Position numbers and translations under genes: made by a program. Below the pieces are notes generated by a model. That model was not told the DNA's origin. It was given only the letters and a program-made list of their open reading frames with translations, and did not search any database. A stretch of DNA of 64,000 bases from Oscillospiraceae bacterium (lineage in GTDB: Bacteria; Bacillota; Clostridia; Oscillospirales; Ruminococcaceae), in NCBI GenBank assembly GCA_025758045.1, contig CP107208.1, positions 558,001 to 622,000 of the forward strand. The letters are read 5' to 3'. This document shows, in pieces, positions 34,304 through 44,013 of the stretch. The stretch's first letter is position 1. The number at the start of each line of letters is the position of its first letter.

Positions 34304-35821
34304 ATGTACAAGATTTTAGTTGTTGATGATGAATCCATTGAACGTGAGGGAATTTCTTTCCTCATTGAAAAGTACAAGTTTCCGTTGGAGGTTGCCCAGG
34401 CGACCAACGGGAAAACGGCGCTGGAATATATGCGCACCCATCCCATCGACATCCTGCTCACCGATGTAAAGATGCCCCAGATGGACGGGCTGGAACTGGC
34501 GCGGCATACGTTTGAGAAATACCCGGATGTGCGCATTCTGGTTTTCAGCGCTTACGGGGAGTTTGAGTTCGCCAAAAAGGCGATGGCCGCCCAGGCGGTC
34601 AGCTACCTGCTGAAGCCTATCGAGGTGGACGAGTTCCAGCGCGTGATGACGCAGATCATTGCCCAGTGCGATGAGCTCTCCGAGAAGAAAAAAGACGAGC
34701 AGCAGCGCGGCGAGGAATATCGTCAACAGCTTTTATTCCGCCTTGTGACAGGAACAGGCTTGGGGAAAGCACACATTACGGAAGAATGGTTTTCTGGACA
34801 GACGCTTTGCTTACTTCATGTGCAGACCGAGAATGACTACTTTGCTACAAATGAAGATGCGTTTTGTCAAATGCTGAAGGATTGTACGCAATATAAGTTT
34901 GAATACATCAATACTTACCCAGATGAAGCATTCGTCCTCTTTTACAGCAAATATGATTTGTCTGATCGTCTGGGCGATAAGCTGAAAGGCATACAGGAAA
35001 AACTCCGACAGAATGGCTGCGAGGCATCGCTGCTGTTGGGCATAGATTTCACCGGCTTGGAGAATATCTCTGCCCGTGCGCAAGCGTTGTCAAGAATTCG
35101 CAACGAACTGTATGAAGCACCCGATGCGCTCCTGCTGGAGAAGGAGATCGGTGAGTCGGTCAGCTACTATGCAGAAGCCATAGAAAAGCTCCGTGCCGAG
35201 GTGCAGGCCGCATTGAATGAACATCACCCGGAGATTTTTCTGTCCGCGGTACAACGCCTGATACAGCAGCTTGGGCAGAACCGTTCTTTGAGCAAGATGT
35301 ATATGTATCATGTCCTGTATGATCTGCTCGCGCAGATGTACCGTGCTTATGGCATACAGGACCGCAACGAGATTGGGCGCGGTATCAATCGGATTTTAAG
35401 CTGTAATACGGCAGCAGCCATGTGCGGTGTGCTGGAAGAAATCATGGCATCTTTGCAGGGAACACCAGAACCGCAAACGGAGGACAGCTCCGCTATCATT
35501 CGTCAGGTGCAGAAAATTGTGGATGCCGAATACGGCGAACCGTTGAGTCTGGAATACATCGCGGAAAAAGTATATATTACGCCTTCGTACCTGAGTTACA
35601 TCTTTAAGCAGATGACTGGGCAGAATCTTATCAAATACATCACAGATCTGCGTATGTACAAGGCGCGGCGCATGGTAGCAGATGGCAATTTGAAAATTTC
35701 CCAAATTGCTAAGAACTGCGGTTACGACAACCCCTCCTACTTCAATAAGCTGTTCAAGAACTATTTCGGCGTAACGCCCCGCCAGTACAGGGAGGGCGAA
35801 CGCGATGAAAGCATTGTATAA
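34304..35821 (+). CDS. YesN-like response regulator with AraC domain
   Basis: 505 aa. The receiver domain has YKILVVDDESIE, the phosphorylated Asp54 in ILLTDVKMPQMDG, the switch residue in ILVFSAYGEFEFAKKAM and Lys in SYLLKPIEV. A long linker (about residues 140-400) resembles the helical middle of YesN. The C-terminal AraC/XylS DNA-binding domain has LEYIAEKVYITPSYLSYIFK and ISQIAKNCGYDNPSYFNKLF, two helix-turn-helix units. It activates carbohydrate-uptake operons in response to its kinase. Next to it are the sensor (17-nt overlap) and a sugar importer, its likely target. In the linker the codon use becomes more AT-rich, which is normal. Confidence 0.93.
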   Translation: MYKILVVDDESIEREGISFLIEKYKFPLEVAQATNGKTALEYMRTHPIDILLTDVKMPQMDGLELARHTFEKYPDVRILVFSAYGEFEFAKKAMAAQAVSYLLKPIEVDEFQRVMTQIIAQCDELSEKKKDEQQRGEEYRQQLLFRLVTGTGLGKAHITEEWFSGQTLCLLHVQTENDYFATNEDAFCQMLKDCTQYKFEYINTYPDEAFVLFYSKYDLSDRLGDKLKGIQEKLRQNGCEASLLLGIDFTGLENISARAQALSRIRNELYEAPDALLLEKEIGESVSYYAEAIEKLRAEVQAALNEHHPEIFLSAVQRLIQQLGQNRSLSKMYMYHVLYDLLAQMYRAYGIQDRNEIGRGINRILSCNTAAAMCGVLEEIMASLQGTPEPQTEDSSAIIRQVQKIVDAEYGEPLSLEYIAEKVYITPSYLSYIFKQMTGQNLIKYITDLRMYKARRMVADGNLKISQIAKNCGYDNPSYFNKLFKNYFGVTPRQYREGERDESIV

Positions 35822-37535
35822 ATGGTTCGCCTATAAGCTGCCTATTCGCAGTAAGCTGCTGATCAGCTTCAGCATTCTGGTTATGGTGCCGATCCTTGTG
35901 CTGGGCATTTACAGCTACCAGCAGTCGAAGGAAAACACCGAGCGCCAGATCCGCAGCACGATGGAAAGCAATCTGGCACGTCTGACCTCGGAACTGGATA
36001 CCCGTTTCCAGCGGGAAGCCTCCACGGTGCGGTTTCTTGCGTACAACCTGACCTTCCGCAATGCGCTGGAAAACAGCGGCGCCAGCGCCATGACGATGGC
36101 GCAGGTCATGAATACCTCAGTCGAGCCGACCTTCTGGTACTTCATTGCAGGGGATTCCTATGTCAAGGGAATGGAGGTCTACTCCACAAAGGTCCGCGAC
36201 AAAATCGGCAACTTCCTGCTGCCGGTGGATGATACCGTCAGCCAGCAGGCTTGGTACCGGCAGGCGCTGGACAGCTATGCCACCCACTGGACTTACGATG
36301 GGGTAGAGATTTGTGCCAATCGTGCAATTCTCGATACGAATTCCAGCAGTGAGGTCATAGCAGTGCTGCGGATGTTCTGCTATCCGGCCTCGCTGTTAGA
36401 TGCCACCGACAGTATGAATTATCTGGACAACGGCATCCGTATCGTGGACGAAACCGGTCAGACCGTCTATGCCCGCAACAGCGGTGTGGATGCTTTGGAC
36501 GAAGCCATGCGCCTGTTGGCCGAGGATGGCAGCGAGACCGCCGCGCTTGAGCAGGGGGTGCTCTATAAAAGCCGGATGGAAGTCAGCGGCTGGAGCATTT
36601 ATTACTATCTGGACAAAGCGAACATCACGAAAGAATTGCAGCCGATTTTGAATACAACGATTTTGGTGGTGTTGATTTGCCTGTTCCTTTCCATTGCAGT
36701 CATTAACCTGTTGGCTACAGCCCTGACCCGCCGCATCCTGAAATTACAGGAGTACGCAGAATATGTGGCAGAAGGGCATCTGGATAAGGAACTTTCTACC
36801 ACGGATACCGATGAAATCGGCGTGGTGACAAACAGCATGGGGCAGATGACGCACCGGCTGAATGATATGATCCATCAGGTCTATACGATGGAGATCGAAA
36901 AGAAAGCCAGTGAGCTGCGCGCCCTACAGGCGATGATCAACCCACATTTCCTGTACAACAGTCTGTCCAACATCAAGTGGAAGGCGCTGCGCTCCGGCAA
37001 TGATGACATCAGCGAGATAACGGGATTGCTGGCAAAATTCTACCGCACCTGCCTGAACAACGGTCAGCCTTTAACCACGGTGCGTTCGGAGCTGGAAAAC
37101 ATCAAGGCGTATGTGCGTATCCAACAGCTGACCCATGACAACGGCTTTGATGCCGAATACGACATTGAGGAAAGCCAGCTTGATTACCGGATGCTCAACT
37201 TCATGCTACAGCCCATCGTGGAAAATGCCGTCAAGCACGGCTTAGAGTATGAAGAGCAGGACGGAAAAGGGCATATCCGCATCGAATGCCGCGGCGAGGA
37301 TGAGTTCATCGTGTTCCGCGTCATCAACAATGGCGGCGCTATCGACCTGCAAAAGGTGGCCGAAGTCATGCGCACCCCCAGCACGGGGTACGGCATCTAT
37401 AATATCTGTGAACGCATTGAACTGTATTACGGTCCCGGCAGCGGACTTTTCCCCTCTGTCACAGAGGACGGCGAGACCTGCTTCACCTTAAAACTGAACC
37501 GCACATTGGAAAAAGAAACACCCACTGAAGCCTGA
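35805..37535 (+). CDS. YesM-like sensor histidine kinase
   Basis: 576 aa. Residues about 15-37 (LLISFSILVMVPILVLGIYS) and 285-310 (ILVVLICLFLSIAVINLLAT) are membrane helices flanking an extracellular dCache-like sensor. HAMP follows (TRRILKLQEYAEYVAEGHL). The His-kinase domain has the phosphoacceptor in LQAMINPHFLYNSLSNIKWK and the ATP site in LQPIVENAVKHG and GYGIYNICERI. This LytS/YesM type senses extracellular sugars or sugar-loaded binding proteins. The start overlaps the regulator gene by 17 nt. Expected to phosphorylate Asp54 of the paired regulator and switch on the importer behind it. Confidence 0.93.
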   Translation: MKALYKWFAYKLPIRSKLLISFSILVMVPILVLGIYSYQQSKENTERQIRSTMESNLARLTSELDTRFQREASTVRFLAYNLTFRNALENSGASAMTMAQVMNTSVEPTFWYFIAGDSYVKGMEVYSTKVRDKIGNFLLPVDDTVSQQAWYRQALDSYATHWTYDGVEICANRAILDTNSSSEVIAVLRMFCYPASLLDATDSMNYLDNGIRIVDETGQTVYARNSGVDALDEAMRLLAEDGSETAALEQGVLYKSRMEVSGWSIYYYLDKANITKELQPILNTTILVVLICLFLSIAVINLLATALTRRILKLQEYAEYVAEGHLDKELSTTDTDEIGVVTNSMGQMTHRLNDMIHQVYTMEIEKKASELRALQAMINPHFLYNSLSNIKWKALRSGNDDISEITGLLAKFYRTCLNNGQPLTTVRSELENIKAYVRIQQLTHDNGFDAEYDIEESQLDYRMLNFMLQPIVENAVKHGLEYEEQDGKGHIRIECRGEDEFIVFRVINNGGAIDLQKVAEVMRTPSTGYGIYNICERIELYYGPGSGLFPSVTEDGETCFTLKLNRTLEKETPTEA

Positions 37536-37538
37536 TTG

Positions 37539-37577
37539 CACCCCACCGATACAATTTCTGTCGGTGGGGTGTTCTGT
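37539..37577 (+). terminator. Terminator after the sensor kinase
   Basis: A 10-bp stem ACCCCACCGA / TCGGTGGGGT with an 11-nt loop, then GTTCTGT. Weak T tract. Confidence 0.7.
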
Positions 37578-37609
37578 AAAATAGTGTTAGTTTTCGAAAA
37601 AATGTTCTA

Positions 37610-37638
37610 TTTCGCATTTTGGACATTTCGGGTACAAT
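37610..37638 (+). promoter_or_regulatory. Predicted promoter of the carbohydrate importer
   Basis: TTTCGC (37610-37615, weak) and TACAAT (37633-37638) with 17 nt. The poor -35 fits an activator-dependent promoter. Activation by the adjacent YesN-like regulator is inferred. Confidence 0.5.
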
Positions 37639-37681
37639 AAAGCCATCGAAAGCAGAACACACTGCAAGGAGGAAAACAAAC

Positions 37682-38983
37682 ATGAAAAAAGCAATCGCAT
37701 CCGTGCTCGCAGCGTCGATGGCTCTGTCCCTCGCCGCCTGCGGTGGCTCCTCTACCGCCACCTCTAGCAGCACCGCCACTGAGAGCACTGCCAGCAGCAC
37801 TACGGCAGAAAGCACCGCATCCGGTGACAAGGTTACGCTGCGCATGACCTACTGGAACAGCGAGGACACCGTCAAGGCGCTGCTTGACTATTTGGGCGAG
37901 GCTGTTCCCGATGTTCAGATCGAGTATCAGTTCATCGACAACTCCAACTACGACACCATCGTGGATACCCAGCTTTCTGCCGGTGAAGGTCCCGACATCA
38001 TCTGCGAATCTCCCGCTTCTGCCCTGAAGCACGCAAAACTTGGCTATCTGGCCGATGTGAGCGACCTCGGCGCGAAGTTCTCTGATGCCGGCACTTCCGT
38101 TTACAGCTATGACGGCAAGACTTACGCATTGCCCGGCATCTCCTGGTTCGAGGGCATCTACTACAATGTTGATCTGTTCGAGCAGAACAACATTGCACTG
38201 CCCACCACCTTTGACGAGTATCTGGATGTCTGCAAGAAGTTCCAAGACCTCGGCATCAAGCCGCTGGCTGCCGGTCTGAAATCTTGGGAGCCGATGCTGA
38301 AGAACTCCATGGCGTTTGTCACTGCCGAGTACCTCTCCACTGATGAGGGCAAAGACTTCGGCGGCAAATATCGCGAGGGTCAGGCTACTCTGAACGGCAC
38401 TTGGAATCCGTACCTCGAAAAGTGGAGCGAGATGATCACCAGCGGTGTTTACACCACCGATATGACCGGTATCGACCACGATCAGGCTCTGGAAGAGTTC
38501 GCCACCGGCAATGCCGCTATGTTCTGCTCCGGCCCGTGGGATCTGGAGGCCATCCAGTCCAAGAACCCCGACCTCAACCTCAACATGATGCCTTTCTACG
38601 GCACCAAGGCCAGCGCCGGCTGGCTGATCGGCGGCCCCGGCTGCGGCTTCGCCGTTAACGAGAACAGCGCCAACAAGGAAGCAGCCCTCAAGGTTCTGGC
38701 TGCTATCGCTACCGAGGAAGGTCAGAAGGCCCTGTGGGAGAACAACCAGGGCGGTTCCTCCTACATGAGCGGTGTTTCCTTTGATCTGCCTGAGGTCTAC
38801 TCCAGCATTTCCACCGCCATCAATGCCGGCAATGTCTACTGCCCCTGGAACGAGTGGGGTTCTGCTGCCGGTGCCCACGAGGATTACGGCACCGAGATGC
38901 AGAAGTACCTGCTTGGCGAGGAAGACCTCTCCGCAGCACTCTCCAATGTCGATGCTGCCGTTGCTGAGCTGCTGAGCAAGTAA
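37682..38983 (+). CDS. Sugar-binding lipoprotein (family 1 SBP)
   Basis: 433 aa. MKKAIASVLAASMALSLAAC is a lipoprotein signal with lipobox LAAC. A Ser/Thr-rich linker (SSTATSSSTATESTASSTTA) leads to the binding domain, with VTLRMTYWNSEDTVKALLDY, IEYQFIDNSNYDTIVDTQL and NMMPFYGTKASAGWLIGGPG. This is the carbohydrate uptake transporter-1 pattern (oligosaccharide or disaccharide). ATG 37682 follows AAGGAGGAAAAC. A terminator lies just behind, with the permeases beyond, so it is probably made in excess of the channel. Ligand unknown. Confidence 0.93.
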   Translation: MKKAIASVLAASMALSLAACGGSSTATSSSTATESTASSTTAESTASGDKVTLRMTYWNSEDTVKALLDYLGEAVPDVQIEYQFIDNSNYDTIVDTQLSAGEGPDIICESPASALKHAKLGYLADVSDLGAKFSDAGTSVYSYDGKTYALPGISWFEGIYYNVDLFEQNNIALPTTFDEYLDVCKKFQDLGIKPLAAGLKSWEPMLKNSMAFVTAEYLSTDEGKDFGGKYREGQATLNGTWNPYLEKWSEMITSGVYTTDMTGIDHDQALEEFATGNAAMFCSGPWDLEAIQSKNPDLNLNMMPFYGTKASAGWLIGGPGCGFAVNENSANKEAALKVLAAIATEEGQKALWENNQGGSSYMSGVSFDLPEVYSSISTAINAGNVYCPWNEWGSAAGAHEDYGTEMQKYLLGEEDLSAALSNVDAAVAELLSK

Positions 38984-39000
38984 TCCGATCCGTAACCATG

Positions 39001-39039
39001 GCCTCAAACTTTCAATCGAGGGTTTGAGGCTCTTTTTTT
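39001..39039 (+). terminator. Partial terminator between binding protein and permeases
   Basis: GCCTCAAAC / GTTTGAGGC stem (9 bp, 12-nt loop) and seven T. It stands within one operon and would lower permease expression relative to the binding protein. Confidence 0.85.
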
Positions 39040-39058
39040 CAAAAAACGGAGGTCAGAA

Positions 39059-39964
39059 ATGCCTACTAAGACCCAAAAGAAGTATGTGCCCGGTTCGTTG
39101 GGCAGATACTTCGCCATGTTTGTGGCACCGGCGCTGATCGTGTATCTGGTGTTCAGCATTGTGCCGTTCCTGTTTACGATCTATTACAGCTTTACCGATT
39201 ATACCGATATGAACCCCGTAAATCTGCACTTTACGGGTCTTGCAAACTACATAAAAGTCCTTGGTTCCCCGCTGATGCGCACAGCTATTAAAAACTCGCT
39301 GATTTACGCCGTGGTGCTGACCGGGGCGCAGGTCGTGCTGGGTCTGCCGCTGGCTGTCATCCTGAATATGAAGCTGCGCACCCGCAATCTGCTGCGCGCA
39401 ACCTTCTTTTTCCCGGCGGTATTCTCCTCGCTGATTATCGGCTACCTGTGGAACTTCATCCTTTCCTCCTCCAACTACGGTCTTATCAACAACCTGCTTG
39501 CTAAGGTTGGGCTGCCGACTTTCAACTTTTTCACCTCGCAAAACGCACTTTACTCTGTCCTGCTCACGCAGATTTGGCAGTGGACCGGCTGGGCTATGGT
39601 CATCTTCCTTGCCAACCTGCAGAGCATCTCGGGCGATTTGTACGAGGCAGCTGAGATCGACGGTGCCAGCGGCTTCACCCGCTTTTTCCGTATCACCCTG
39701 CCGCTGATGTGCCCCTCGGTCAAGATCGTGGCGGTCACCGGTTTGATCGGCGGCATGAAGGCATTCGATGTCATCTACTCGATGACCAGCGGCGGCCCCG
39801 GCGATGCCACCCAGACCGTTATGATGGTCATGATGCGCAAGGGCATCTCGGACGGCTTCTACAATCAGGGCGCGGCGTTCGGCGTTTGCTTCTTCGTTGT
39901 CGTTATGATTTTGAGTGCTATCATGAACACGATTATGCAGAAATGGAGTGACTCTATTCAATGA
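39059..39964 (+). CDS. Sugar ABC permease 1 (MalF-like)
   Basis: A 301-aa inner-membrane permease. About six helices, first MFVAPALIVYLVFSIVPFLF; the EAA loop is EAAEIDGASGFTRFFRITLP, the carbohydrate-importer form. It shares ATGA with the second permease. No ATPase gene is found in the operon, so a shared MsmK-like ATPase encoded elsewhere is expected. GGAGG precedes the start. Confidence 0.93.
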   Translation: MPTKTQKKYVPGSLGRYFAMFVAPALIVYLVFSIVPFLFTIYYSFTDYTDMNPVNLHFTGLANYIKVLGSPLMRTAIKNSLIYAVVLTGAQVVLGLPLAVILNMKLRTRNLLRATFFFPAVFSSLIIGYLWNFILSSSNYGLINNLLAKVGLPTFNFFTSQNALYSVLLTQIWQWTGWAMVIFLANLQSISGDLYEAAEIDGASGFTRFFRITLPLMCPSVKIVAVTGLIGGMKAFDVIYSMTSGGPGDATQTVMMVMMRKGISDGFYNQGAAFGVCFFVVVMILSAIMNTIMQKWSDSIQ

Positions 39965-40800
39965 ATACGCGTAAATTTGAAAGACGCGGCCTGATCATTA
40001 CCGAAACATTGATGGTCTTGCTCGCTGTTCTCTGGGCTGTCCCTATTTACTATCTGATCGTCACAACGCTGAAATCCCCCGCGGAGGCTACCGCCAGCCC
40101 GCTGGCGCTGCCCAGTGCTATCAATCTGCAAAACTATATCGACGCATGGCAGAAGATGGAATTTCCCCGTGCGTTTGCCAACACACTGTTTATCACGGCA
40201 ATGAGCGTCTTTCTCATCGTGCTGTTCGGCAGTATGGCCGGGTATGCACTGGCGCGCACAAGCTCCAAGCTCGGCGGCCGACTGTTCCTGTTCTTTCTGG
40301 CCGGTCTGGTCGTGCCATTTCAGATGAACATTGTCAGCTTGTACAAAATCGTCAAGGCGCTGCATCTGATGAACAGCCCCTTCGCCGTCATTCTTGTCGA
40401 TGTGGCTGTGAATATGCCGCAGGCGGTGTTCCTCTTCCGTGAATTCGTTCACTCTACGGTGCCTGTTGAACTGGAGGAGGCTGCTGAAATCGACGGCTGC
40501 GGCACGATGCAAAAGTTCTTCACCATCGTATTTCCGCTGCTCAAGCCGGTAATGGCTACCGTTATCATCATCGTTACGCTGAATGTCTGGAACGAGTTTA
40601 TGACCCCGCTGCTCTTCCTGCAGAGCCGTGCCAACGATGTCATCCTGCAGGAGGTTTCCCGCAACATCGGTCAGTTCTCCACTGACTGGACTGCTATGTT
40701 CCCGATGATGATGCTGGGCGTTGCACCTTTGATGATTTTCTATCTGTTCATGCAGAAGTATATTATTGCCGGTGTTGCTGCCGGTGCTGTGAAGGGGTAA
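39961..40800 (+). CDS. Sugar ABC permease 2 (MalG-like)
   Basis: 279 aa with six helices, EAA loop EAAEIDGCGTMQKFFTIVFP, and the C-terminal helix FYLFMQKYIIAGVAAGAVKG typical of MalG-like permeases. It overlaps permease 1 by 4 nt and forms a heterodimer with it. The deacetylase follows after 6 nt. Confidence 0.93.
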   Translation: MNTRKFERRGLIITETLMVLLAVLWAVPIYYLIVTTLKSPAEATASPLALPSAINLQNYIDAWQKMEFPRAFANTLFITAMSVFLIVLFGSMAGYALARTSSKLGGRLFLFFLAGLVVPFQMNIVSLYKIVKALHLMNSPFAVILVDVAVNMPQAVFLFREFVHSTVPVELEEAAEIDGCGTMQKFFTIVFPLLKPVMATVIIIVTLNVWNEFMTPLLFLQSRANDVILQEVSRNIGQFSTDWTAMFPMMMLGVAPLMIFYLFMQKYIIAGVAAGAVKG

Positions 40801-40806
40801 TTGAAA

Positions 40807-41661
40807 ATGAAAATCACAGATTTTGGTAAAATCATGGTGATCGTTCCCCATCAGGACGATGAGCTGCTTTTGACGGCCGGTGTGCTGTATTCGGCTGCCA
40901 ATGCGGGGCTGAACCCCCATGTGGTAATGGTGACCAACGGCGACTACGGCTGTCACGACCACAGCGTAGGCTATGCGCGTCTGCGTGAAACATTGGCGGG
41001 CGTGGAAATGCTGGGGGTTCCGAATGAGCAGGTGACATTTCTTGGCTATGCTGACACCGGTATGCCGCGGGCGGAGAGCTTTCTTGCGGGCTTGTATGAC
41101 GAAACCGATGAGAACAAGGTTCATCCCTCCCACTGCGGCACGGAGACCTACGGTCTGCCCGAAAAGCCGGATTTCCACGCGCAGCATTTCGGTAAGCCTG
41201 CGCCGTATACAAAAGCCGGCTTTGTGCAGGATCTGAAAGCCGTACTCGACGAAATCGAACCGGACAGCATCATTACCACGGCACTTTGCGATACCCACGG
41301 TGACCACAGTGAGCTGTACCAGTTTATCTGCGATGAACTGCGCAGCCGCCGTGAGGCTGGCAAAAAAGTTCCGACCCTCTATACCGGCATTGTCCATTCG
41401 CCCGCTGGGGATGAAAACTGGCCGCTGCGTGACGGTGTTCGTCCGCTGACCTGCCCGGAGGGGCTGGAGGCCGCCAGTACCCTGCGTTGGGATGACCGCA
41501 TTATTTTGCCCGTCCCGCAGGAAATGCTGAACGAAGATCTGGCGCAGAACCTCAAGCACCGCGCCATTTCCTGCCATAAAACGGCCTTAAAACCGGATGC
41601 CGTGGATTTTCTGTATTCGTTTGTAAAAGCAGACGAGGTATTCTGGAAAGTAGACCTGTAA
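40807..41661 (+). CDS. PIG-L family deacetylase
   Basis: A 284-aa zinc hydrolase of the PIG-L/LmbE family. The metal motif is IVPHQDDELLLTAGVL (PHxDDE) near residue 13; the third ligand is probably in DTHGDHSELYQF near residue 165. Such enzymes deacetylate GlcNAc-type sugars, sugar-inositols or diacetylchitobiose. It is intracellular. ATG 40807 (AAGGGG 9 nt upstream) is chosen over a TTG at 40801. Between the permeases and the GH65 phosphorylase, it suggests that the imported sugar carries an acetyl group removed before phosphorolysis. Confidence 0.88.
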   Translation: MKITDFGKIMVIVPHQDDELLLTAGVLYSAANAGLNPHVVMVTNGDYGCHDHSVGYARLRETLAGVEMLGVPNEQVTFLGYADTGMPRAESFLAGLYDETDENKVHPSHCGTETYGLPEKPDFHAQHFGKPAPYTKAGFVQDLKAVLDEIEPDSIITTALCDTHGDHSELYQFICDELRSRREAGKKVPTLYTGIVHSPAGDENWPLRDGVRPLTCPEGLEAASTLRWDDRIILPVPQEMLNEDLAQNLKHRAISCHKTALKPDAVDFLYSFVKADEVFWKVDL

Positions 41662-41673
41662 GGAGAATTTGCA

Positions 41674-44013
41674 ATGGATACCAATAAAAAGCCTATTTAT
41701 CCTTTTGAGCCTTGGAATGTATCGGAAGATCACCTTGACCTTGCGATGAACTACCGCAACGAAACGACCTTTGCGCTTTCCAACGGCTATATCGGCACCC
41801 GCGGCACTCATGAGGAAGCCTACGAATTTGATGAGCAGCACGGCTTGGAGGGCAATTTCCTCAATGGTCTGTATGAGCAAGAGCACGTCCGCTATGGCGA
41901 GTGGAACTTCGGCTTCCCGACCGAAAGCCAGACAATCCTGAATGTGCCGAACTGTAAGACGATTCGTCTTGCGGTTGACGGTGAGCCTATGGACATCCGT
42001 ACCGGCACACTGCAAAATTACCGCCGCACACTGGATATGAACCGCGGTCAGGTCGTGCGCAGCTTTGAATGGACCGCCCCCAACGGCAAAACGGTACGGG
42101 TGGAAAATACCCGCTTTGTCAGCCTTGCACACAAAAACCGCATGGCACAGCGCTACAGCGTTACCCCCGTGAACTTCAGCGGCACGCTGACGCTGCGCAG
42201 CGCACTGGACGCCGATGTGGAAAACCACACCCGTACTACAAACCCGCTGGTGGACTACGGCCCGTTTGGGCGTCATCTGCTGCCCGATGCACTGACGGCA
42301 GACGACACCACGATGACCTGCCAAAGCACCGCTGTCAACAGCAAGCTGGCGATGGCCTGCGGTTCGGTGCATCTGGTCTCGGAGGCAGCAGCTGCGACCC
42401 GGCATCAGGCAAACGATGTCGATGCTTGGATCGAATACGATTTTGCCGCCAAGCAGGGTCACACGATCACACTGGAAAAGCTGACCGTCTACACCGACTC
42501 CCTCGATATGGACAAGGACGCCATGCTCCCGTTTGTGAATGAGGAACTGATTGCCTTTGCCGCTGACGGATATGATAAGGAGTTTGCCGCCCACGCTGCC
42601 ATGATGGAGCATTTCTGGGAGACTGCCGATATTCGCGTGGACGGCGATGTGCCTCTGCAGCAGGGACTGCGCTTCAACCTGTATCATATCATGCAGGCAT
42701 CGGGCCGTGATGGCAGAACGGGTATGGGTGCCAAAGGCTTGTCCGGCGAAGGGTATGAGGGTCACTACTTCTGGGACACCGAAATGTATGTTCTGCCAGT
42801 CTTTGTCTATACTCAGCCGGAGCTTGCACGCAGTCTGCTGGACTACCGCTACAGCACCTTGGATAAAGCGCGCGACCGCGCCCGTGTACTGGGGCATCCC
42901 ATCGGTGCATTGTATCCTTGGCGCACCATCAACGGCGAGGAAGCATCTACCTATTTCCCGCTGGGTACGGCGCAGTACCACATCAATGCGGACGTGGCCT
43001 ATGCATTCCAGCTCTATGTTGCTGTCACCAACGATATTGACTACCTTGCCGACAAAGCAGCCGAGGTTCTGTGCGAAACAGCCCGCGTCTGGGCGGATGT
43101 AGGCTGCTTTGCCGAGTGCCGCGGCGGCAAATACTGCATCTGCTCCGTGACCGGTCCCGATGAGTATAATGCCATTGTGGACAATAACTTCTATACGAAT
43201 CTGATGGCGCAGCAGAACCTGTATGCCGCCGTCAACGCGCTGGAAACGCTGAAGGAACAGCGCCCCGATGCTTACCAAAAGCTGATCGAAAAAATTCAGC
43301 TCGATCCGGACGAGCCTGCCCTGTGGAAAAAGACTGCCGATGCTATGTATTTTGCTTATGATGAAAAGCGGCAGGTCTATTTGCAGGACGATGGCTTTAT
43401 GCTACGCAAGCCGTGGGACGATTCCCGTATTCCGCCGGAAAAGCGGCACCTTCTGTACGAAAACTATCACCCGCTGTTCATCTACCGCCAGCGAATGAGC
43501 AAGCAGGCCGATGCCATCATGGGTATGATGCTGTACAGTGCGCTGTTTACCGATGAGGAACTGCTGCGCAATTACGACTTCTATCAGACCGTAACGCTGC
43601 ATCATTCTTCGCTTTCCACCTGCATCTTCGGTATTCTGGCAAGCCGCATCGGACGCCACGAGGACGCCTACACCTATTTTGCCCAGTCTGCCCGGATGGA
43701 TCTGGATGATTACCATGACAACTTCTACGCTGGTATCCATGCCGCCAATATGGCCGGCACATGGCAGAGCATTGTGTTTGGCTTTGCCGGTCTGCGTCTT
43801 GTAAACGGCGTGCCGGAGTTCAAATTCTATATTCCCGAAGCATGGAACGGCTATCACTTCACTGTGAAAATCAAACGATCCGTGCTGGCAGTGGATGTGC
43901 TGCCGGATGGCTGGACCATCACGCTGCAAAGCGGCGATGCCGTCAACTTCCTTGTCGAGGGCAAGCCTTACAAACTGACCGAGAAAGGGGCAACCTGCCA
44001 TGAAGCACTATAA
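41674..44013 (+). CDS. GH65 family glycoside phosphorylase
   Basis: A 779-aa GH65 enzyme with the N-terminal beta-sandwich (about 1-270), helical linker and (alpha/alpha)6 barrel. General acid Glu497 lies in SVTGPDEYNAIVDNNFYTN, and HHSSLSTCIFGI near residue 640 is the phosphate-binding Ser pair of inverting disaccharide phosphorylases. Family members act on maltose, trehalose, kojibiose, nigerose and others, releasing beta-glucose 1-phosphate; the specificity is not readable. AAGGAG precedes the start. Its end overlaps the HAD gene by 14 nt. Importer, deacetylase, phosphorylase and phosphatase form one pathway. Confidence 0.93.
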   Translation: MDTNKKPIYPFEPWNVSEDHLDLAMNYRNETTFALSNGYIGTRGTHEEAYEFDEQHGLEGNFLNGLYEQEHVRYGEWNFGFPTESQTILNVPNCKTIRLAVDGEPMDIRTGTLQNYRRTLDMNRGQVVRSFEWTAPNGKTVRVENTRFVSLAHKNRMAQRYSVTPVNFSGTLTLRSALDADVENHTRTTNPLVDYGPFGRHLLPDALTADDTTMTCQSTAVNSKLAMACGSVHLVSEAAAATRHQANDVDAWIEYDFAAKQGHTITLEKLTVYTDSLDMDKDAMLPFVNEELIAFAADGYDKEFAAHAAMMEHFWETADIRVDGDVPLQQGLRFNLYHIMQASGRDGRTGMGAKGLSGEGYEGHYFWDTEMYVLPVFVYTQPELARSLLDYRYSTLDKARDRARVLGHPIGALYPWRTINGEEASTYFPLGTAQYHINADVAYAFQLYVAVTNDIDYLADKAAEVLCETARVWADVGCFAECRGGKYCICSVTGPDEYNAIVDNNFYTNLMAQQNLYAAVNALETLKEQRPDAYQKLIEKIQLDPDEPALWKKTADAMYFAYDEKRQVYLQDDGFMLRKPWDDSRIPPEKRHLLYENYHPLFIYRQRMSKQADAIMGMMLYSALFTDEELLRNYDFYQTVTLHHSSLSTCIFGILASRIGRHEDAYTYFAQSARMDLDDYHDNFYAGIHAANMAGTWQSIVFGFAGLRLVNGVPEFKFYIPEAWNGYHFTVKIKRSVLAVDVLPDGWTITLQSGDAVNFLVEGKPYKLTEKGATCHEAL

